Shown here: piece after piece, positions 18,469 through 27,187 of the stretch
Layout of the letters: each line of letters starts with the position of its first letter
Numbering within the stretch: position 1 is the stretch's first letter
DNA from: Flavobacterium sp.
GTDB lineage: Bacteria > Bacteroidota > Bacteroidia > Flavobacteriales > Flavobacteriaceae
Reading direction: 5' to 3'
DNA: 64,000 nucleotides
NCBI GenBank assembly: GCA_015234525.1
Contig: JADGMX010000032.1
Coordinates: forward strand, 60,457-124,456
Made by a program: the position numbers and the translations under genes
Notes under the pieces: model-generated
What the model was told of the DNA's origin: nothing
What the model saw: only the letters and a program-made list of their open reading frames with translations
Database searches by the model: none

Positions 18469-20943
18469 TTATTTTTGTTCATTGTTAAAAAACTCATCTA
18501 GCGACGAGAGATCCGGAATATTAACGCTTCGTGCTTTACTTCCTTCAAACGAGCCTACAATTCCCGCAGCTTCAAGCTGATCGATCAGCCTTCCGGCACG
18601 GTTGTAACCCAATTTAAGTTTTCGTTGGAGTAAAGAAGCCGAACCTTGTTGTGCGGTGACAATAACTTCGGCAGCTTCACGGAAGAGCGAATCTCTCTCG
18701 GAAATGTCGATATCAAGATTGATGCCACTATCCTCACCAACAAATTCCGGAAGCAAGTATGCGTTTGGATAAGCCTTTTGTGCCCCAATGAATTCAGTGA
18801 TTCGTTCAACTTCCGGAGTATCCACAAATGCACACTGAACCCGCACAATATCATTGCCGTTCGTATAAAGCAAATCTCCTCGTCCTATCAACTGATCGGC
18901 ACCCTGGGTGTCCAAAATGGTTCGTGAATCAATTTTCGATGTTACTCTAAAAGCGATTCTGGCCGGGAAGTTAGCTTTGATTATACCCGTAATTACATTT
19001 ACCGACGGTCGTTGCGTTGCGATAATCAAATGGATACCGATAGCACGCGCCAATTGGGCTAAACGTGCGATTGGCGTTTCAACTTCTTTACCGGCCGTCA
19101 TGATCAGATCGGCAAATTCGTCGACCACCAAAACAATGTATGGCAAAAACTGATGACCGTTCTCGGGGTTGAGTTTTCGAGCTTTGAACTTTTCGTTATA
19201 TTCTTTGATATTTCGAACCATCGCGTCTTTTAAAAGCGAATATCGATTATCCATTTCGATGCAAAGCGAGTTTAGCGTGTGGATAACTTTGGTGTTATCG
19301 GTAATGATCGCATCTTCAACATCAGGTAATTTGGCCAAATAATGTCGCTCGATTTTATTGAAAAGCGTGAGTTCGACCTTTTTGGGATCGACCAAAACAA
19401 ATTTGACTTCAGCCGGGTGCTTTTTGTAAAGCAGCGAAGTAAGAACAGCGTTGAGTCCGACCGATTTTCCCTGACCCGTTGCACCAGCCATTAAAAGATG
19501 AGGCATCTTTGCAAGATCGACTACAAAAGTTTCGTTCGAAATCGTCTTTCCAAGTGCGATAGGAAGCTCCATTTCAGCCTCCTGAAACTTGGCTGATCCA
19601 ATAGCGCTTTTCATTGAAACCATTGTAGGATTCTTGTTTGGAACCTCGATACCAATGGTGCCTTTACCCGGTATCGGCGCAATGATCCTGATGCCCAGTG
19701 CCGAAAGTGACAATGCGATGTCGTCTTCAAGCGATTTGATTTTCGAAATTCGGATTCCCGCTTCAGGAACAATTTCATATAATGTTACCGATGGACCTAC
19801 GGTTGCTTTAATCTGAGCAATCTCGATTTTGTAATTCCGAAGCGTTTCAACGATCCTGTTTTTATTTTCTTCAAGTTCTTCCTGGTTGATCGTGATTCCG
19901 CCGGTTGAGTATTCCTTTAAAAGGTCGAGCGTCGGAAATTTAAAGTGGGGAAGATCCAATGTTGGATCAAAAAGACCAAAATCTGAAACTAATTTGGCCG
20001 CAAGGTTCTCGACAACGACATCTTCTTCAGTAGCTTTTTCGATAACAAACGCTTCGTCACTGGTGTGGATGAGTTCTGGCTCTGCAGCTGGGGTAACGAC
20101 GGCAATTGGTGCCGGTGGAGTAGGAGGTGTTGGTTTTGGCGAGGTTTCAAGTGCGATTTCTGACGAATGCGAAATGGTCGGTTTCAGCTCACTGCGATTT
20201 ACCTCAAACTTCGACGGCTTTTTTAATATCGGTTCTTCGATGATTTCTTGCTCATCGTCAAACTCGTCTTTCACTGCAAATTCCTCCAGATTATAATCAG
20301 ACGAAGCTGGTTTTACAGGAGTTGCTGATGAAAGATCAGCGTCGATTTCTTTCTTTGTACGTTCGAAAAATGATTTTATGGTATCCGGCGAAACCTGAAG
20401 TTTAAAGATCAGATAGATGACAATACCGAAGATTAAAGTCAGCAGCGTTCCCGTTTTACCTAAATAATCCTGCAAAAGCGAATTCATCTCAAAGCCGATT
20501 ACGCCTCCAAGATCCGGAATGCTTTCCGCGAAAAATCCAAATAAGATTGACGCAATCACCATCACGAACAAATCCCAGAACCAGATACTTTTGAGTTTCT
20601 TTAGCGAAATGTCGAGAAGTAAAAATGATCCGGTTAAGAAAAAAAGCTTGACAAACAAAAATGAAGCAGCGCCAAAACCTTGATAAACAAAGAAATTGGC
20701 GAGATAAGCGCCAAATTTTCCCAACCAGTTTTTAGTTACTTCAGTCCGATCGGAAAGTGCATTAACCGCGCTTTGATCTTCATTTCCGTACATGAAATGC
20801 GAGATAAATGCAAGCAAAAGCGCAATCGAAAAAAGCACCAATAGCGTTCCAAGAACAGCTTTATGTTGTCGGTTGAATTTAAATTTCTCTTTAGGAACTG
20901 CAGCTTTTTTATCTGCGGTTTTCGAATTTACGGTTTTCGCCAT
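18469..20943 (-). CDS. ftsK: DNA translocase FtsK
   Basis: An 824-residue septal DNA pump. There are four N-terminal helices (about 28-180), a Pro-rich linker (200-320), the alpha/beta motor with Walker A GATGQGKS at 487-494 and Walker B LVVDEFAD near 612-619, and a C-terminal gamma winged-helix domain (about 760-815) with SLLQRKLKLGYNRAGRLID. It coordinates chromosome dimer resolution with cell division. The length is typical for Bacteroidetes. Confidence 0.95.
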   Translation of the reverse strand: MAKTVNSKTADKKAAVPKEKFKFNRQHKAVLGTLLVLFSIALLLAFISHFMYGNEDQSAVNALSDRTEVTKNWLGKFGAYLANFFVYQGFGAASFLFVKLFFLTGSFLLLDISLKKLKSIWFWDLFVMVIASILFGFFAESIPDLGGVIGFEMNSLLQDYLGKTGTLLTLIFGIVIYLIFKLQVSPDTIKSFFERTKKEIDADLSSATPVKPASSDYNLEEFAVKDEFDDEQEIIEEPILKKPSKFEVNRSELKPTISHSSEIALETSPKPTPPTPPAPIAVVTPAAEPELIHTSDEAFVIEKATEEDVVVENLAAKLVSDFGLFDPTLDLPHFKFPTLDLLKEYSTGGITINQEELEENKNRIVETLRNYKIEIAQIKATVGPSVTLYEIVPEAGIRISKIKSLEDDIALSLSALGIRIIAPIPGKGTIGIEVPNKNPTMVSMKSAIGSAKFQEAEMELPIALGKTISNETFVVDLAKMPHLLMAGATGQGKSVGLNAVLTSLLYKKHPAEVKFVLVDPKKVELTLFNKIERHYLAKLPDVEDAIITDNTKVIHTLNSLCIEMDNRYSLLKDAMVRNIKEYNEKFKARKLNPENGHQFLPYIVLVVDEFADLIMTAGKEVETPIARLAQLARAIGIHLIIATQRPSVNVITGIIKANFPARIAFRVTSKIDSRTILDTQGADQLIGRGDLLYTNGNDIVRVQCAFVDTPEVERITEFIGAQKAYPNAYLLPEFVGEDSGINLDIDISERDSLFREAAEVIVTAQQGSASLLQRKLKLGYNRAGRLIDQLEAAGIVGSFEGSKARSVNIPDLSSLDEFFNNEQK

Positions 20944-20987
20944 CCTCGTTTAAAATTGCTGTAAAAATAGATAAATTATAACTGAGG

Positions 20988-21362
20988 TTATAAAAATTTC
21001 GGAACGTAGATCATCATCCCAATGGCAATCGCACTTATGGCAACAAGCATTACTGCGCCGGCCGAAATGTCTTTTATAAAACCAATTCGTTCATGATAAC
21101 CGGGATGAATAAAATCGCATATCTTTTCAATCGCGGTGTTCATGCCTTCAACGCCAAGCACGACTCCAATAGTAAGCGTTTGCAAGATCCATTCGGTGCG
21201 ACTGATCTCAAAATAAAATCCTGCCACGATCATCACCATCGCGATAAAAATCTGCGTCATAATGCTGTGTTCGGTGGTCAGCAATTTAAACATGCCTTTT
21301 ACGGCGTACTTAACGCTTTTTAGCCGGCCACTGATAAAAGTATTGTCTTTTTCAAAACTCAT
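20988..21362 (-). CDS. dgkA: Diacylglycerol kinase family protein
   Basis: A 124-residue integral membrane kinase with three helices. The motif GVVLGVEGMNTAIEKICDF at about 71-89 is the active-site signature (E-x-x-N-T-A-I-E). In Bacteroidetes and Gram-positives this family more often phosphorylates undecaprenol than diacylglycerol, so the lipid substrate is uncertain. It starts one base after the tpx stop and is probably co-transcribed with it. Confidence 0.88.
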   Translation of the reverse strand: MSFEKDNTFISGRLKSVKYAVKGMFKLLTTEHSIMTQIFIAMVMIVAGFYFEISRTEWILQTLTIGVVLGVEGMNTAIEKICDFIHPGYHERIGFIKDISAGAVMLVAISAIAIGMMIYVPKFL

Positions 21363-21363
21363 G

Positions 21364-21864
21364 TTACGACAATGAAGCTAGTGCCGCATCGTAATTTGGT
21401 TCATCGACGATGTCGCCAACTTGCTCGGTATGTCTGATGGTTCCATGTTCATCAATCACCACAACCGCTCTGGAGTGAAGACCTTTAAGCGGACCGTCTT
21501 CGATCAAAAGGCCGTAGCTTTTTCCGAAACTTCCATCCCGAAAATCAGAAACCGGCAATACATTGTCGAGTCCCTCTGCGCCACAAAAACGTTGTTGAGC
21601 AAATGGAAGGTCGCGGGAAACACAAAGTATTGTTGTGTTCTCAAGCTTAGAGGCAAGTTCGTTAAACTTTCTGACCGAAGCCGCGCAAGTTCCCGTGTCG
21701 ATGCTTGGGAAAATGTTTAACACCACCCGGCGTCCTTTCAGATCCGACAGAGAAATCTCAGACAAATCGGTTTTTACAAGTTTAAAATCTGTTGCAGAAG
21801 TATTTACCGCGGGAAGTTCACCGCTTGTATTTATTGAATTTCCTTTTAATTTGATCGTCGACAT
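21364..21864 (-). CDS. tpx: Thiol peroxidase Tpx
   Basis: A 166-residue atypical 2-Cys peroxiredoxin with peroxidatic C60 in DTGTCAASVRKF and resolving C94 in RFCGAEG, spaced as in E. coli Tpx. It reduces hydrogen and alkyl peroxides using thioredoxin. Two -7 boxes lie directly upstream. It heads a run of minus-strand genes (dgkA, ftsK, lolA, lptF/G, ribB). Confidence 0.95.
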   Translation of the reverse strand: MSTIKLKGNSINTSGELPAVNTSATDFKLVKTDLSEISLSDLKGRRVVLNIFPSIDTGTCAASVRKFNELASKLENTTILCVSRDLPFAQQRFCGAEGLDNVLPVSDFRDGSFGKSYGLLIEDGPLKGLHSRAVVVIDEHGTIRHTEQVGDIVDEPNYDAALASLS

Positions 21865-21881
21865 AAGTTTTGTTTAAGTGT

Positions 21882-21899
21882 CAAAAATACACAAAAATA
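21882..21899 (-). promoter_or_regulatory. Tandem -7 boxes upstream of tpx
   Basis: Two TATTTTTG boxes on the minus strand (21882-21889 and 21892-21899) are separated by 10 bp centre to centre. Either could start tpx transcription with a leader of about 12-25 bases. I see no clear -33 element. Confidence 0.5.
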
Positions 21900-21935
21900 T
21901 CGGAGGCCGAATCAGAAATAAGCCACCGATTACTC

Positions 21936-21967
21936 CAAAAAAAAACGCCCGGAAATACCGGACGTTT
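21936..21967 (-). terminator. Terminator of the peroxiredoxin-thioredoxin operon
   Basis: Stem AAACG(C)CCGG (21943-21952) and CCGG(A)CGTTT (21958-21967) with a 5-base loop. On the minus strand it is followed by a run of eight or more U residues. Confidence 0.85.
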
Positions 21968-21988
21968 GATTTTGAGTAAAACATATTG

Positions 21989-22246
21989 CTATTTATCGAT
22001 CGAGCCAAGCACCCTTTGCATGAATTGGTTGAGTGCTTCTTTTTTGTCGACACCGTCAGAAACCATTTTGTGGACTTCAAGGGCGCCATACATGTTAGAG
22101 ATCAATTCGCCAATTACATCAAGTTCTTCATCCTTTAACGACGGGACTTCGGTTAATGCCTCAAGCACCTCGATGGCTTCAATCAGATAATCCTGATCGT
22201 TGTCGTCGATAAATTTTGACAAGTGTTTAATTACGGGTAGCTTCAT
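21989..22246 (-). CDS. Small conserved DUF6952-like protein
   Basis: An 85-residue, helical, acidic cytoplasmic protein with no cysteines and no signal. It is two bases after the thioredoxin gene and third in the operon with the peroxiredoxin. I believe it matches the flavobacterial DUF6952 family, whose function is unknown. The constant pairing with peroxiredoxin and thioredoxin genes points to an accessory role in redox defence (inference). Confidence 0.65.
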   Translation of the reverse strand: MKLPVIKHLSKFIDDNDQDYLIEAIEVLEALTEVPSLKDEELDVIGELISNMYGALEVHKMVSDGVDKKEALNQFMQRVLGSIDK

Positions 22247-22248
22247 AG

Positions 22249-22557
22249 TTATTTGATTTCATCAACAAGTTCCGCAAGCACTTCCGCTTTATTGGTCTGT
22301 GTTTGGTTAACCAGAGTCCCATCCACGAAAGTGGCAAAAGTCGGCAAGTTGGAAACATTAGCCATCTTTCTAGACTCAGGCGATTTCTCAGCGTCTACAA
22401 GTACAAACGCAAAATCTTCATTTTCAGTAGCCATTTTCTTGAATTTCGGTTTCATAATACGGCAGTTACCGCACCATGACGCCGAATATTGAACCACCAC
22501 TTTATTGTGTTGAGAAACAATTTCCTGAAGCTTGTCTTCGTTTAATTCGATCAGCAT
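22249..22557 (-). CDS. Thioredoxin family protein
   Basis: A 102-residue thioredoxin fold with active site SWCGNC (C29, C32) instead of the classical WCGPC, and a cis-proline in NLPTFATF near residue 76. It is cytoplasmic (no signal). It sits 16 bases after the peroxiredoxin gene and is the obvious reductant for it. The CGNC site predicts a slightly different redox potential. Confidence 0.9.
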   Translation of the reverse strand: MLIELNEDKLQEIVSQHNKVVVQYSASWCGNCRIMKPKFKKMATENEDFAFVLVDAEKSPESRKMANVSNLPTFATFVDGTLVNQTQTNKAEVLAELVDEIK

Positions 22558-22573
22558 AGTTTTGATTTTATAA

Positions 22574-23209
22574 TTAGTTGCTCAAATAAGAAGCAACACC
22601 TTCTCTTGTTGCAAACATAGCATCTTTTCCTTCTTCCCAGTTAGCAGGGCAAACTTCACCTTTTTCTTGTACGTGAGTGTAAGCATCTACTAATCTCAAA
22701 TATTCTTTTACGTTACGACCAAGTGGCATGTCGTTTACACTTTCGTGAAAGATCTTACCGGTTTCGTCGATCAGGTAAGTAGCTCTGTAAGTTACATTAG
22801 AACCTTCGATCATAATTGAATCAGTTTCTTCGCTATAGCTTGTAGATTCGATGTCCAAAATTCCGAGGATATTCGACAAGTTACGGTTTGTATCAGCAAG
22901 GATCGGGTAGGTTACGCCTTCAATTCCGCCGTTGTCTTTTGCCGTGTTTAACCATGCAAAGTGAACTTCGTTTGTGTCGCAAGAAGCGCCGATTACAATT
23001 GTATTTCTTTTGTTGAATTCCGGCAAGGCCTCTTGAAATGCGTGAAGCTCAGTTGGGCAAACAAATGTGAAGTCTTTTGGATACCAAAACAAAAGGACTT
23101 TTTTGTTGTTGTTTACCGCTTCTTCAAAAATGTTGATTTTTAGGTTATCGCCCATGCTAGAGATAGCATCTACTGCAATGTTTGGGAATTTTTTTCCAAC
23201 TAATGACAT
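22574..23209 (-). CDS. 2-Cys peroxiredoxin (AhpC/Prx1 type)
   Basis: A 211-residue typical 2-Cys peroxiredoxin with peroxidatic C51 in TFVCPTEL and resolving C187 in GEVCPANW. It reduces peroxides in the cytoplasm. The following thioredoxin gene probably recycles it. The genes prx-trx-DUF6952 form one operon with a promoter at 23234-23241 and a terminator at 21936-21967. Confidence 0.93.
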   Translation of the reverse strand: MSLVGKKFPNIAVDAISSMGDNLKINIFEEAVNNNKKVLLFWYPKDFTFVCPTELHAFQEALPEFNKRNTIVIGASCDTNEVHFAWLNTAKDNGGIEGVTYPILADTNRNLSNILGILDIESTSYSEETDSIMIEGSNVTYRATYLIDETGKIFHESVNDMPLGRNVKEYLRLVDAYTHVQEKGEVCPANWEEGKDAMFATREGVASYLSN

Positions 23210-23233
23210 ATTCGTTTTATTTTAAGTTTGATG

Positions 23234-23241
23234 CAAAGATA
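23234..23241 (-). promoter_or_regulatory. -7 box of the peroxiredoxin operon
   Basis: TATCTTTG on the minus strand is a perfect TAnnTTTG match with a 24-base AT-rich leader to the ATG. A -33 TTG is not at the ideal distance. Confidence 0.6.
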
Positions 23242-23300
23242 TGACGCAAATGCCCCCTAAATATATGTTAATCATCGGATATTTTTATGCAATGATTGTT

Positions 23301-24797
23301 TTAGTTTATCGCTGATTTTCGCTCGCGCAATTGGCTGATTTTAATGCTGAATGCGGCAAATATTAAAGTCATAAACGGACTTATAATATTGAAAAACGCA
23401 TACGGCAAATAGCTAAAAGTTGAGACGCCCAAAACGCTTGCCTGATAAGCGCCGCAGGTATTCCACGGCACTAATACCGAAGTTACGGTGGCTGAGTCTT
23501 CCAGGGTGCGACTCAAATTCTCCGGTGCCAAATTCCGATCGCCATACGCTTTCGAGAACATTTTTCCGGGAACCACAATCGAGAGATACTGATCAGATGC
23601 GGTAATGTTTAAAGCTAAACAACTCGCAACCGTACTGGCAAATAATCCGAAAACGCTGTTAAATGTTTTCAGCAATGCGTCAGTTATTCGGGTCAGCGCA
23701 CCAATGGCTTCCATAATGCCACCAAAGACCATCGCACATAAAATCAGCCAAATCGTGCCCATCATTCCCTGCATTCCCTTGGCAGAAAATAAATCGTTCA
23801 GCACTGAGTTGGAAGTTTCAATGCTTGTTTGAACGGTAATCGAATTCATCACTCCGGTGTACGCTGAAACAAAATCAAGGGATTCGCCACCGCCGATCTT
23901 TGCCACCAAATTCGGCTGAAAGATCAACGCAAACAATCCGCCAAGCAATGTTCCCGCAAGCAAAGCGATCAATGGATCCGTTTTGCGGATAATCATCAGA
24001 ATTACAATTCCGGGTACAAGAAAAAGCCACGGCGACACATTAAAAGTATCCGTAATCGCGGTCAACACCGCCGTATCTTCAGCATTTCCGGTAGTTGTTT
24101 GCGCCAACCCCAAAAACACGAAAATAATAAGGGATAATACCAACGTCGGAACAGTCGTATATAACATGTATCGAATATGTGTAAACAAATCAGTACCCGC
24201 CATTGCAGAAGCCAAGTTGGTGGTGTCTGACAAGGGCGAGAGCTTATCACCGAAATAAGCTCCTGAAACCACAGCTCCAGCTACCATTCCGAGTGGCATT
24301 CCAATTGTCGATCCGATACCAATTAGCGCAATGCCAACCGTTGCCGATGTGGTCCATGAACTTCCCGTCGCCACCGAAATAATCGAGCAGATCACCACAC
24401 ATGCCGGAAGAAAAACCGTCGGGTGCAATACCTGCATTCCGTAATAAATCATTGTCGGAATCACACCACTGAGCAGCCACGTGCCTGAAAGCGCACCCAC
24501 CATTAGCAGTATTAAAATGGCGCTTGAAGTCGATTTAATGTTTTTTGCCACTTCCTCGATCATGGCTTCATACTGCACTTTATTGCGAAATCCGACGATC
24601 GCTGCAATTGCCCCGCCAAGTATAAGTATAAACTGGTTTGAACCGCTCACGGCCGAGTCGCCATAGATGTAAACATTGTAGGCCAACATGCTGACAAGCG
24701 CGATAATCGGAATCAATGCTTCAAAGAGTGATAATCTGCGATTTGTAATTATTGGTTGATCGGCAGGTGAGGTGGGAGAAATATTTTGACTTTCCAT
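23301..24797 (-). CDS. nhaC: Na+/H+ antiporter NhaC family
   Basis: A 498-residue membrane protein of about 12 helices in the NhaC family. Diagnostic stretches include TGSSWTTSATVGIALIGIG near 142-160 and SGAYFGDKLSPLSDTTNLAS around 171-190. It exchanges Na+ for H+ and complements the Mrp complex encoded in the same window. It stands alone between the peroxiredoxin operon and the PLP enzyme. Some NhaC-like proteins instead exchange malate/lactate or amino acids. Confidence 0.88.
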   Translation of the reverse strand: MESQNISPTSPADQPIITNRRLSLFEALIPIIALVSMLAYNVYIYGDSAVSGSNQFILILGGAIAAIVGFRNKVQYEAMIEEVAKNIKSTSSAILILLMVGALSGTWLLSGVIPTMIYYGMQVLHPTVFLPACVVICSIISVATGSSWTTSATVGIALIGIGSTIGMPLGMVAGAVVSGAYFGDKLSPLSDTTNLASAMAGTDLFTHIRYMLYTTVPTLVLSLIIFVFLGLAQTTTGNAEDTAVLTAITDTFNVSPWLFLVPGIVILMIIRKTDPLIALLAGTLLGGLFALIFQPNLVAKIGGGESLDFVSAYTGVMNSITVQTSIETSNSVLNDLFSAKGMQGMMGTIWLILCAMVFGGIMEAIGALTRITDALLKTFNSVFGLFASTVASCLALNITASDQYLSIVVPGKMFSKAYGDRNLAPENLSRTLEDSATVTSVLVPWNTCGAYQASVLGVSTFSYLPYAFFNIISPFMTLIFAAFSIKISQLRERKSAIN

Positions 24798-24832
24798 TGA
24801 TTTTTTAGTTGCCGCAATATAAAAAAACTACC

Positions 24833-24863
24833 CTAAAAAAAATCCGCTTGAGGAAGCGGATTT
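24833..24863 (-). terminator. Terminator of the PLP enzyme gene
   Basis: A perfect 10-bp stem AAATCCGCTT / AAGCGGATTT with loop GAGG, followed on the minus strand by a U-tract. Confidence 0.88.
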
Positions 24864-24885
24864 AAAAGTTTTTCATTTTGTCAGG

Positions 24886-26091
24886 TTACGACAAAATTCC
24901 AAGGTCAACCATACACTGTTTCATCGTTTGATAGGTACGCTCAATATCGTTGTCCAAACCGATCGAGAACCTGATCAATCCGTCGCTTAGCCCCATTTCA
25001 AGTTGCTCATCCATCGGAATCTCTGAACTGGTTGATGTTCCCGGCGCGCTGAACAACGTCTTGTAAAACCCGAGACTCACCGCCAAATAGCCAAGATTGC
25101 GTTCTTGCATGAGTTCCATTAATGCATTTGCCTTGTCGAGCGATCCGACATCAATTGTCATCATACCCCCAAAACCGTATTCAGGATTGATCATTCGCTT
25201 ATACAGCTCGTGACCCGAATGACTTGCAAGCCCCGGATAAACGGTTTTTACACCGTCGTTTTCGAATTTTTCAGCCAAATACTGCGCATTTTGACTGTGT
25301 TGTTTCATTCTGATATGAAGCGTTCGAAGGTTTTTCATCACACTTGCCGAACGAAGCGAATCCATTGTCGGCCCCAAAAGCATGCTCGCACCGTCATTTA
25401 CGTTTTTAAGCGCATTGATAAATTCAGACGTCGCACATGTCACCCCACCAACTGTATCACTGCTTCCGTTGATATACTTGGTCAAACTGTGAATCACGAT
25501 GTCGGCGCCAAGTTTAATCGGCGACACTGAAAGCGGTGAAAATGTGTTGTCAACAACAAGTTTCAAATTATGTTTTCGCGCGATTTTAGAAAGCGCTTCA
25601 ATATCCGCAACTTCAAGTAAAGGATTACTTACGGTCTCGCAGTATAACACCTTAGTATTCTCCGTGATAGCGGCTTCAACAACATCTAATTTTGTGATGT
25701 CGACAAAAGTGGTTTTAATGCCAAAACGCGGTGTAAAATTCTTGAGAAATGCATAGGTTCCGCCATAGATCGTGCGACTCGAAACAACGTGATCGTTCTG
25801 ACCACAGAGTTGCAAAAGCGTTGCCGTGATCGCGCCCATTCCGGATGCCGCCACATTTGCCGATTCGGTGCCTTCCATTGCCGCCAGCGCCTGATCCAGA
25901 TAAAGATTGCTTGGCGATGAATGCCGCGAATACAAATAACAACCCTCAGCATTGCCTTCAAAAGTATCGAACATGGTTTTTGCCGATAAAAAAGTATACG
26001 TTGAGGAATCAGAAATTGACGGATTAACGCCACCAAATTCACCAAAATACTGCAAATCCTGAATTTTGTCGGCCGGATTAAAATCTTTCAT
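24886..26091 (-). CDS. Trans-sulfuration / methionine gamma-lyase-like PLP enzyme
   Basis: A 401-residue Cys/Met-metabolism PLP enzyme. The PLP lysine is K205 in HSLTKYINGSSD. Y54 and R56 in YLYSRHSSP match the phosphate-binding residues of the partner subunit. At the position of the catalytic Cys of classical methionine gamma-lyase (YGC) this protein has a glycine (YGGTYAFL), so the exact reaction (methionine, cystathionine or homocysteine cleavage) is open. An Lrp/AsnC gene diverges from it, like mdeR beside mdeA in Pseudomonas putida. Confidence 0.85.
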   Translation of the reverse strand: MKDFNPADKIQDLQYFGEFGGVNPSISDSSTYTFLSAKTMFDTFEGNAEGCYLYSRHSSPSNLYLDQALAAMEGTESANVAASGMGAITATLLQLCGQNDHVVSSRTIYGGTYAFLKNFTPRFGIKTTFVDITKLDVVEAAITENTKVLYCETVSNPLLEVADIEALSKIARKHNLKLVVDNTFSPLSVSPIKLGADIVIHSLTKYINGSSDTVGGVTCATSEFINALKNVNDGASMLLGPTMDSLRSASVMKNLRTLHIRMKQHSQNAQYLAEKFENDGVKTVYPGLASHSGHELYKRMINPEYGFGGMMTIDVGSLDKANALMELMQERNLGYLAVSLGFYKTLFSAPGTSTSSEIPMDEQLEMGLSDGLIRFSIGLDNDIERTYQTMKQCMVDLGILS

Positions 26092-26103
26092 TTGTTTAGT
26101 TTT

Positions 26104-26176
26104 AGGAGCTATTTCCCGCTTTTCGCCTTTATCTCGCGCTATCGCTCGAGGATGCCGGCTTCAATCGGGGCTAGGG
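26104..26176 (+). repeat. Family A dispersed repeat, copy A1
   Basis: It begins AGGAGCTATTTCCCGC and ends GGGGCTAGGGA. Inner arms ATCTCGCGC (26131-26139) and GCTCGAGGAT (26144-26153) pair with one mismatch and one bulge. It lies in the 5' leader region of the PLP enzyme gene, on the opposite strand. Confidence 0.7.
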
Positions 26177-26270
26177 ATTATGAACTACAAATAAACTGAC
26201 CAATAGATGAAAATTCAACTATTCATTTAGCATTTAGAATTACAATCTACAAAACAAGGATATTATAGAT

Positions 26271-26278
26271 TATATTTG
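26271..26278 (+). promoter_or_regulatory. -7 box for the Lrp/AsnC gene
   Basis: TATATTTG is a perfect -7 match 43 bases before the ATG. A TTTATTTG on the minus strand near 26190 may serve the divergent PLP enzyme. Confidence 0.6.
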
Positions 26279-26321
26279 CGACCTTCTGACAATATGTCGC
26301 CATTCATCGAAAAAATTACAA

Positions 26322-26783
26322 ATGACTTTAGACGCCCTCGACAAAAAGCTGCTGCTGCTTTTGCAACAGGATACAAAATCAACTACCAAGGAATTGTCGC
26401 TCAAATTAAATCTATCTGTTACGGCGGTTTATGAACGGATCAAGAAACTCGAGCGCGGCGGAATCATCGCAAAATACGTAGCGCTTCTCGATCCGGTTAA
26501 AATCGACAAAAATTTTACGGTGTTCTGTCACCTTAAATTAACGCAGCACACTCGCGAGTTCATCACCAAATTTGAATCGCAGGTTGTAAAGTTGGACGCG
26601 GTCCTTGAATGTTACCACGTTTCCGGCGATTATGACTACATTCTTAAAATTGCTGTTAAAGACATGGATGCTTACCGCGAGTTCCTCTTGAGCAAGTTAA
26701 CCACACTCGGGCATATTGGTAGCACGCATAGCACCTTTATGATTTCGGCGGTGAAGAATACCACCGTTCACAATCTGCAATAA
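26322..26783 (+). CDS. Lrp/AsnC family transcriptional regulator
   Basis: A 153-residue regulator. The N-terminal helix-turn-helix is at about 5-55 (STKELSLKLNLSVTAVYERI). The C-terminal RAM/ligand-binding domain at about 65-145 contains the characteristic GDYDYILKIAVKDMDAY. It should form amino-acid-responsive oligomers. The divergent arrangement suggests that it controls the PLP sulfur-amino-acid enzyme in response to methionine or a related amino acid (inference). Confidence 0.9.
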   Translation: MTLDALDKKLLLLLQQDTKSTTKELSLKLNLSVTAVYERIKKLERGGIIAKYVALLDPVKIDKNFTVFCHLKLTQHTREFITKFESQVVKLDAVLECYHVSGDYDYILKIAVKDMDAYREFLLSKLTTLGHIGSTHSTFMISAVKNTTVHNLQ

Positions 26784-26802
26784 ACGCGATTGTAGCAACA
26801 AA

Positions 26803-26886
26803 CCCCTAGCCCTGATGGGAGCGTGCATCCTTTTTCCCGGCGCAGCAAAGGGAAAAAGATAAAGCAGACAGCAGGAAAAAGCTCCT
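26803..26886 (-). repeat. Family A dispersed repeat, copy A2
   Basis: On the minus strand it runs AGGAGC...CTGCTTTATC to GCTCCCATCAGGGCTAGGGG. Arms ATCCTTTTTCCC (26827-26838) and GGGAAAAAGAT (26850-26860) form a strong hairpin. It fills the gap between the convergent Lrp and winged-helix genes and may terminate both. Confidence 0.75.
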
Positions 26887-26890
26887 GAAA

Positions 26891-27187
26891 TCAATCCTTG
26901 CGAATCAATTTCTCGATCGCTTCGATATGATCCTGGAACGCCTGTTTGCCGAGTTTGGTAGCTGAATAACTCGTGTTTGGCTTTCGATCGATGAATTGCT
27001 TTTCGACTTCAATATACTTTTCGGCTTCGAGTGCTTTGGCGTGACTGGCAAGATTCCCGTCGGTGGCGCCCAAAAGCTGTTTCAAGGTTTTAAAATCAGC
27101 CTTATCGTTAACCATCAAAACCGACATGATTCCGAGCCTGATCCGGTGATCGAACGCTTTATTGATGTTTTGGATAATGTTTTTCAC
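26891..27187 (-). CDS. Winged-helix transcriptional regulator (HTH_34 type)
   Basis: A 98-residue single-domain winged helix: helices at 10-35, a recognition helix around NLASHAKALEAE (46-57), and a wing at KPNTSYSATKLG (69-80). It uses a GTG start that overlaps the stop of the upstream membrane protein gene (GTGA), so the two are translationally coupled. Such pairs are common in Bacteroidetes; the membrane protein may be its partner or target. Confidence 0.82.
   Translation of the reverse strand: MKNIIQNINKAFDHRIRLGIMSVLMVNDKADFKTLKQLLGATDGNLASHAKALEAEKYIEVEKQFIDRKPNTSYSATKLGKQAFQDHIEAIEKLIRKD

Noticed and set aside
26803..26886. Insertion sequence or MITE with target duplication
   Set aside because: No terminal direct duplications or transposase were visible. 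The conserved trait is the paired hairpin.
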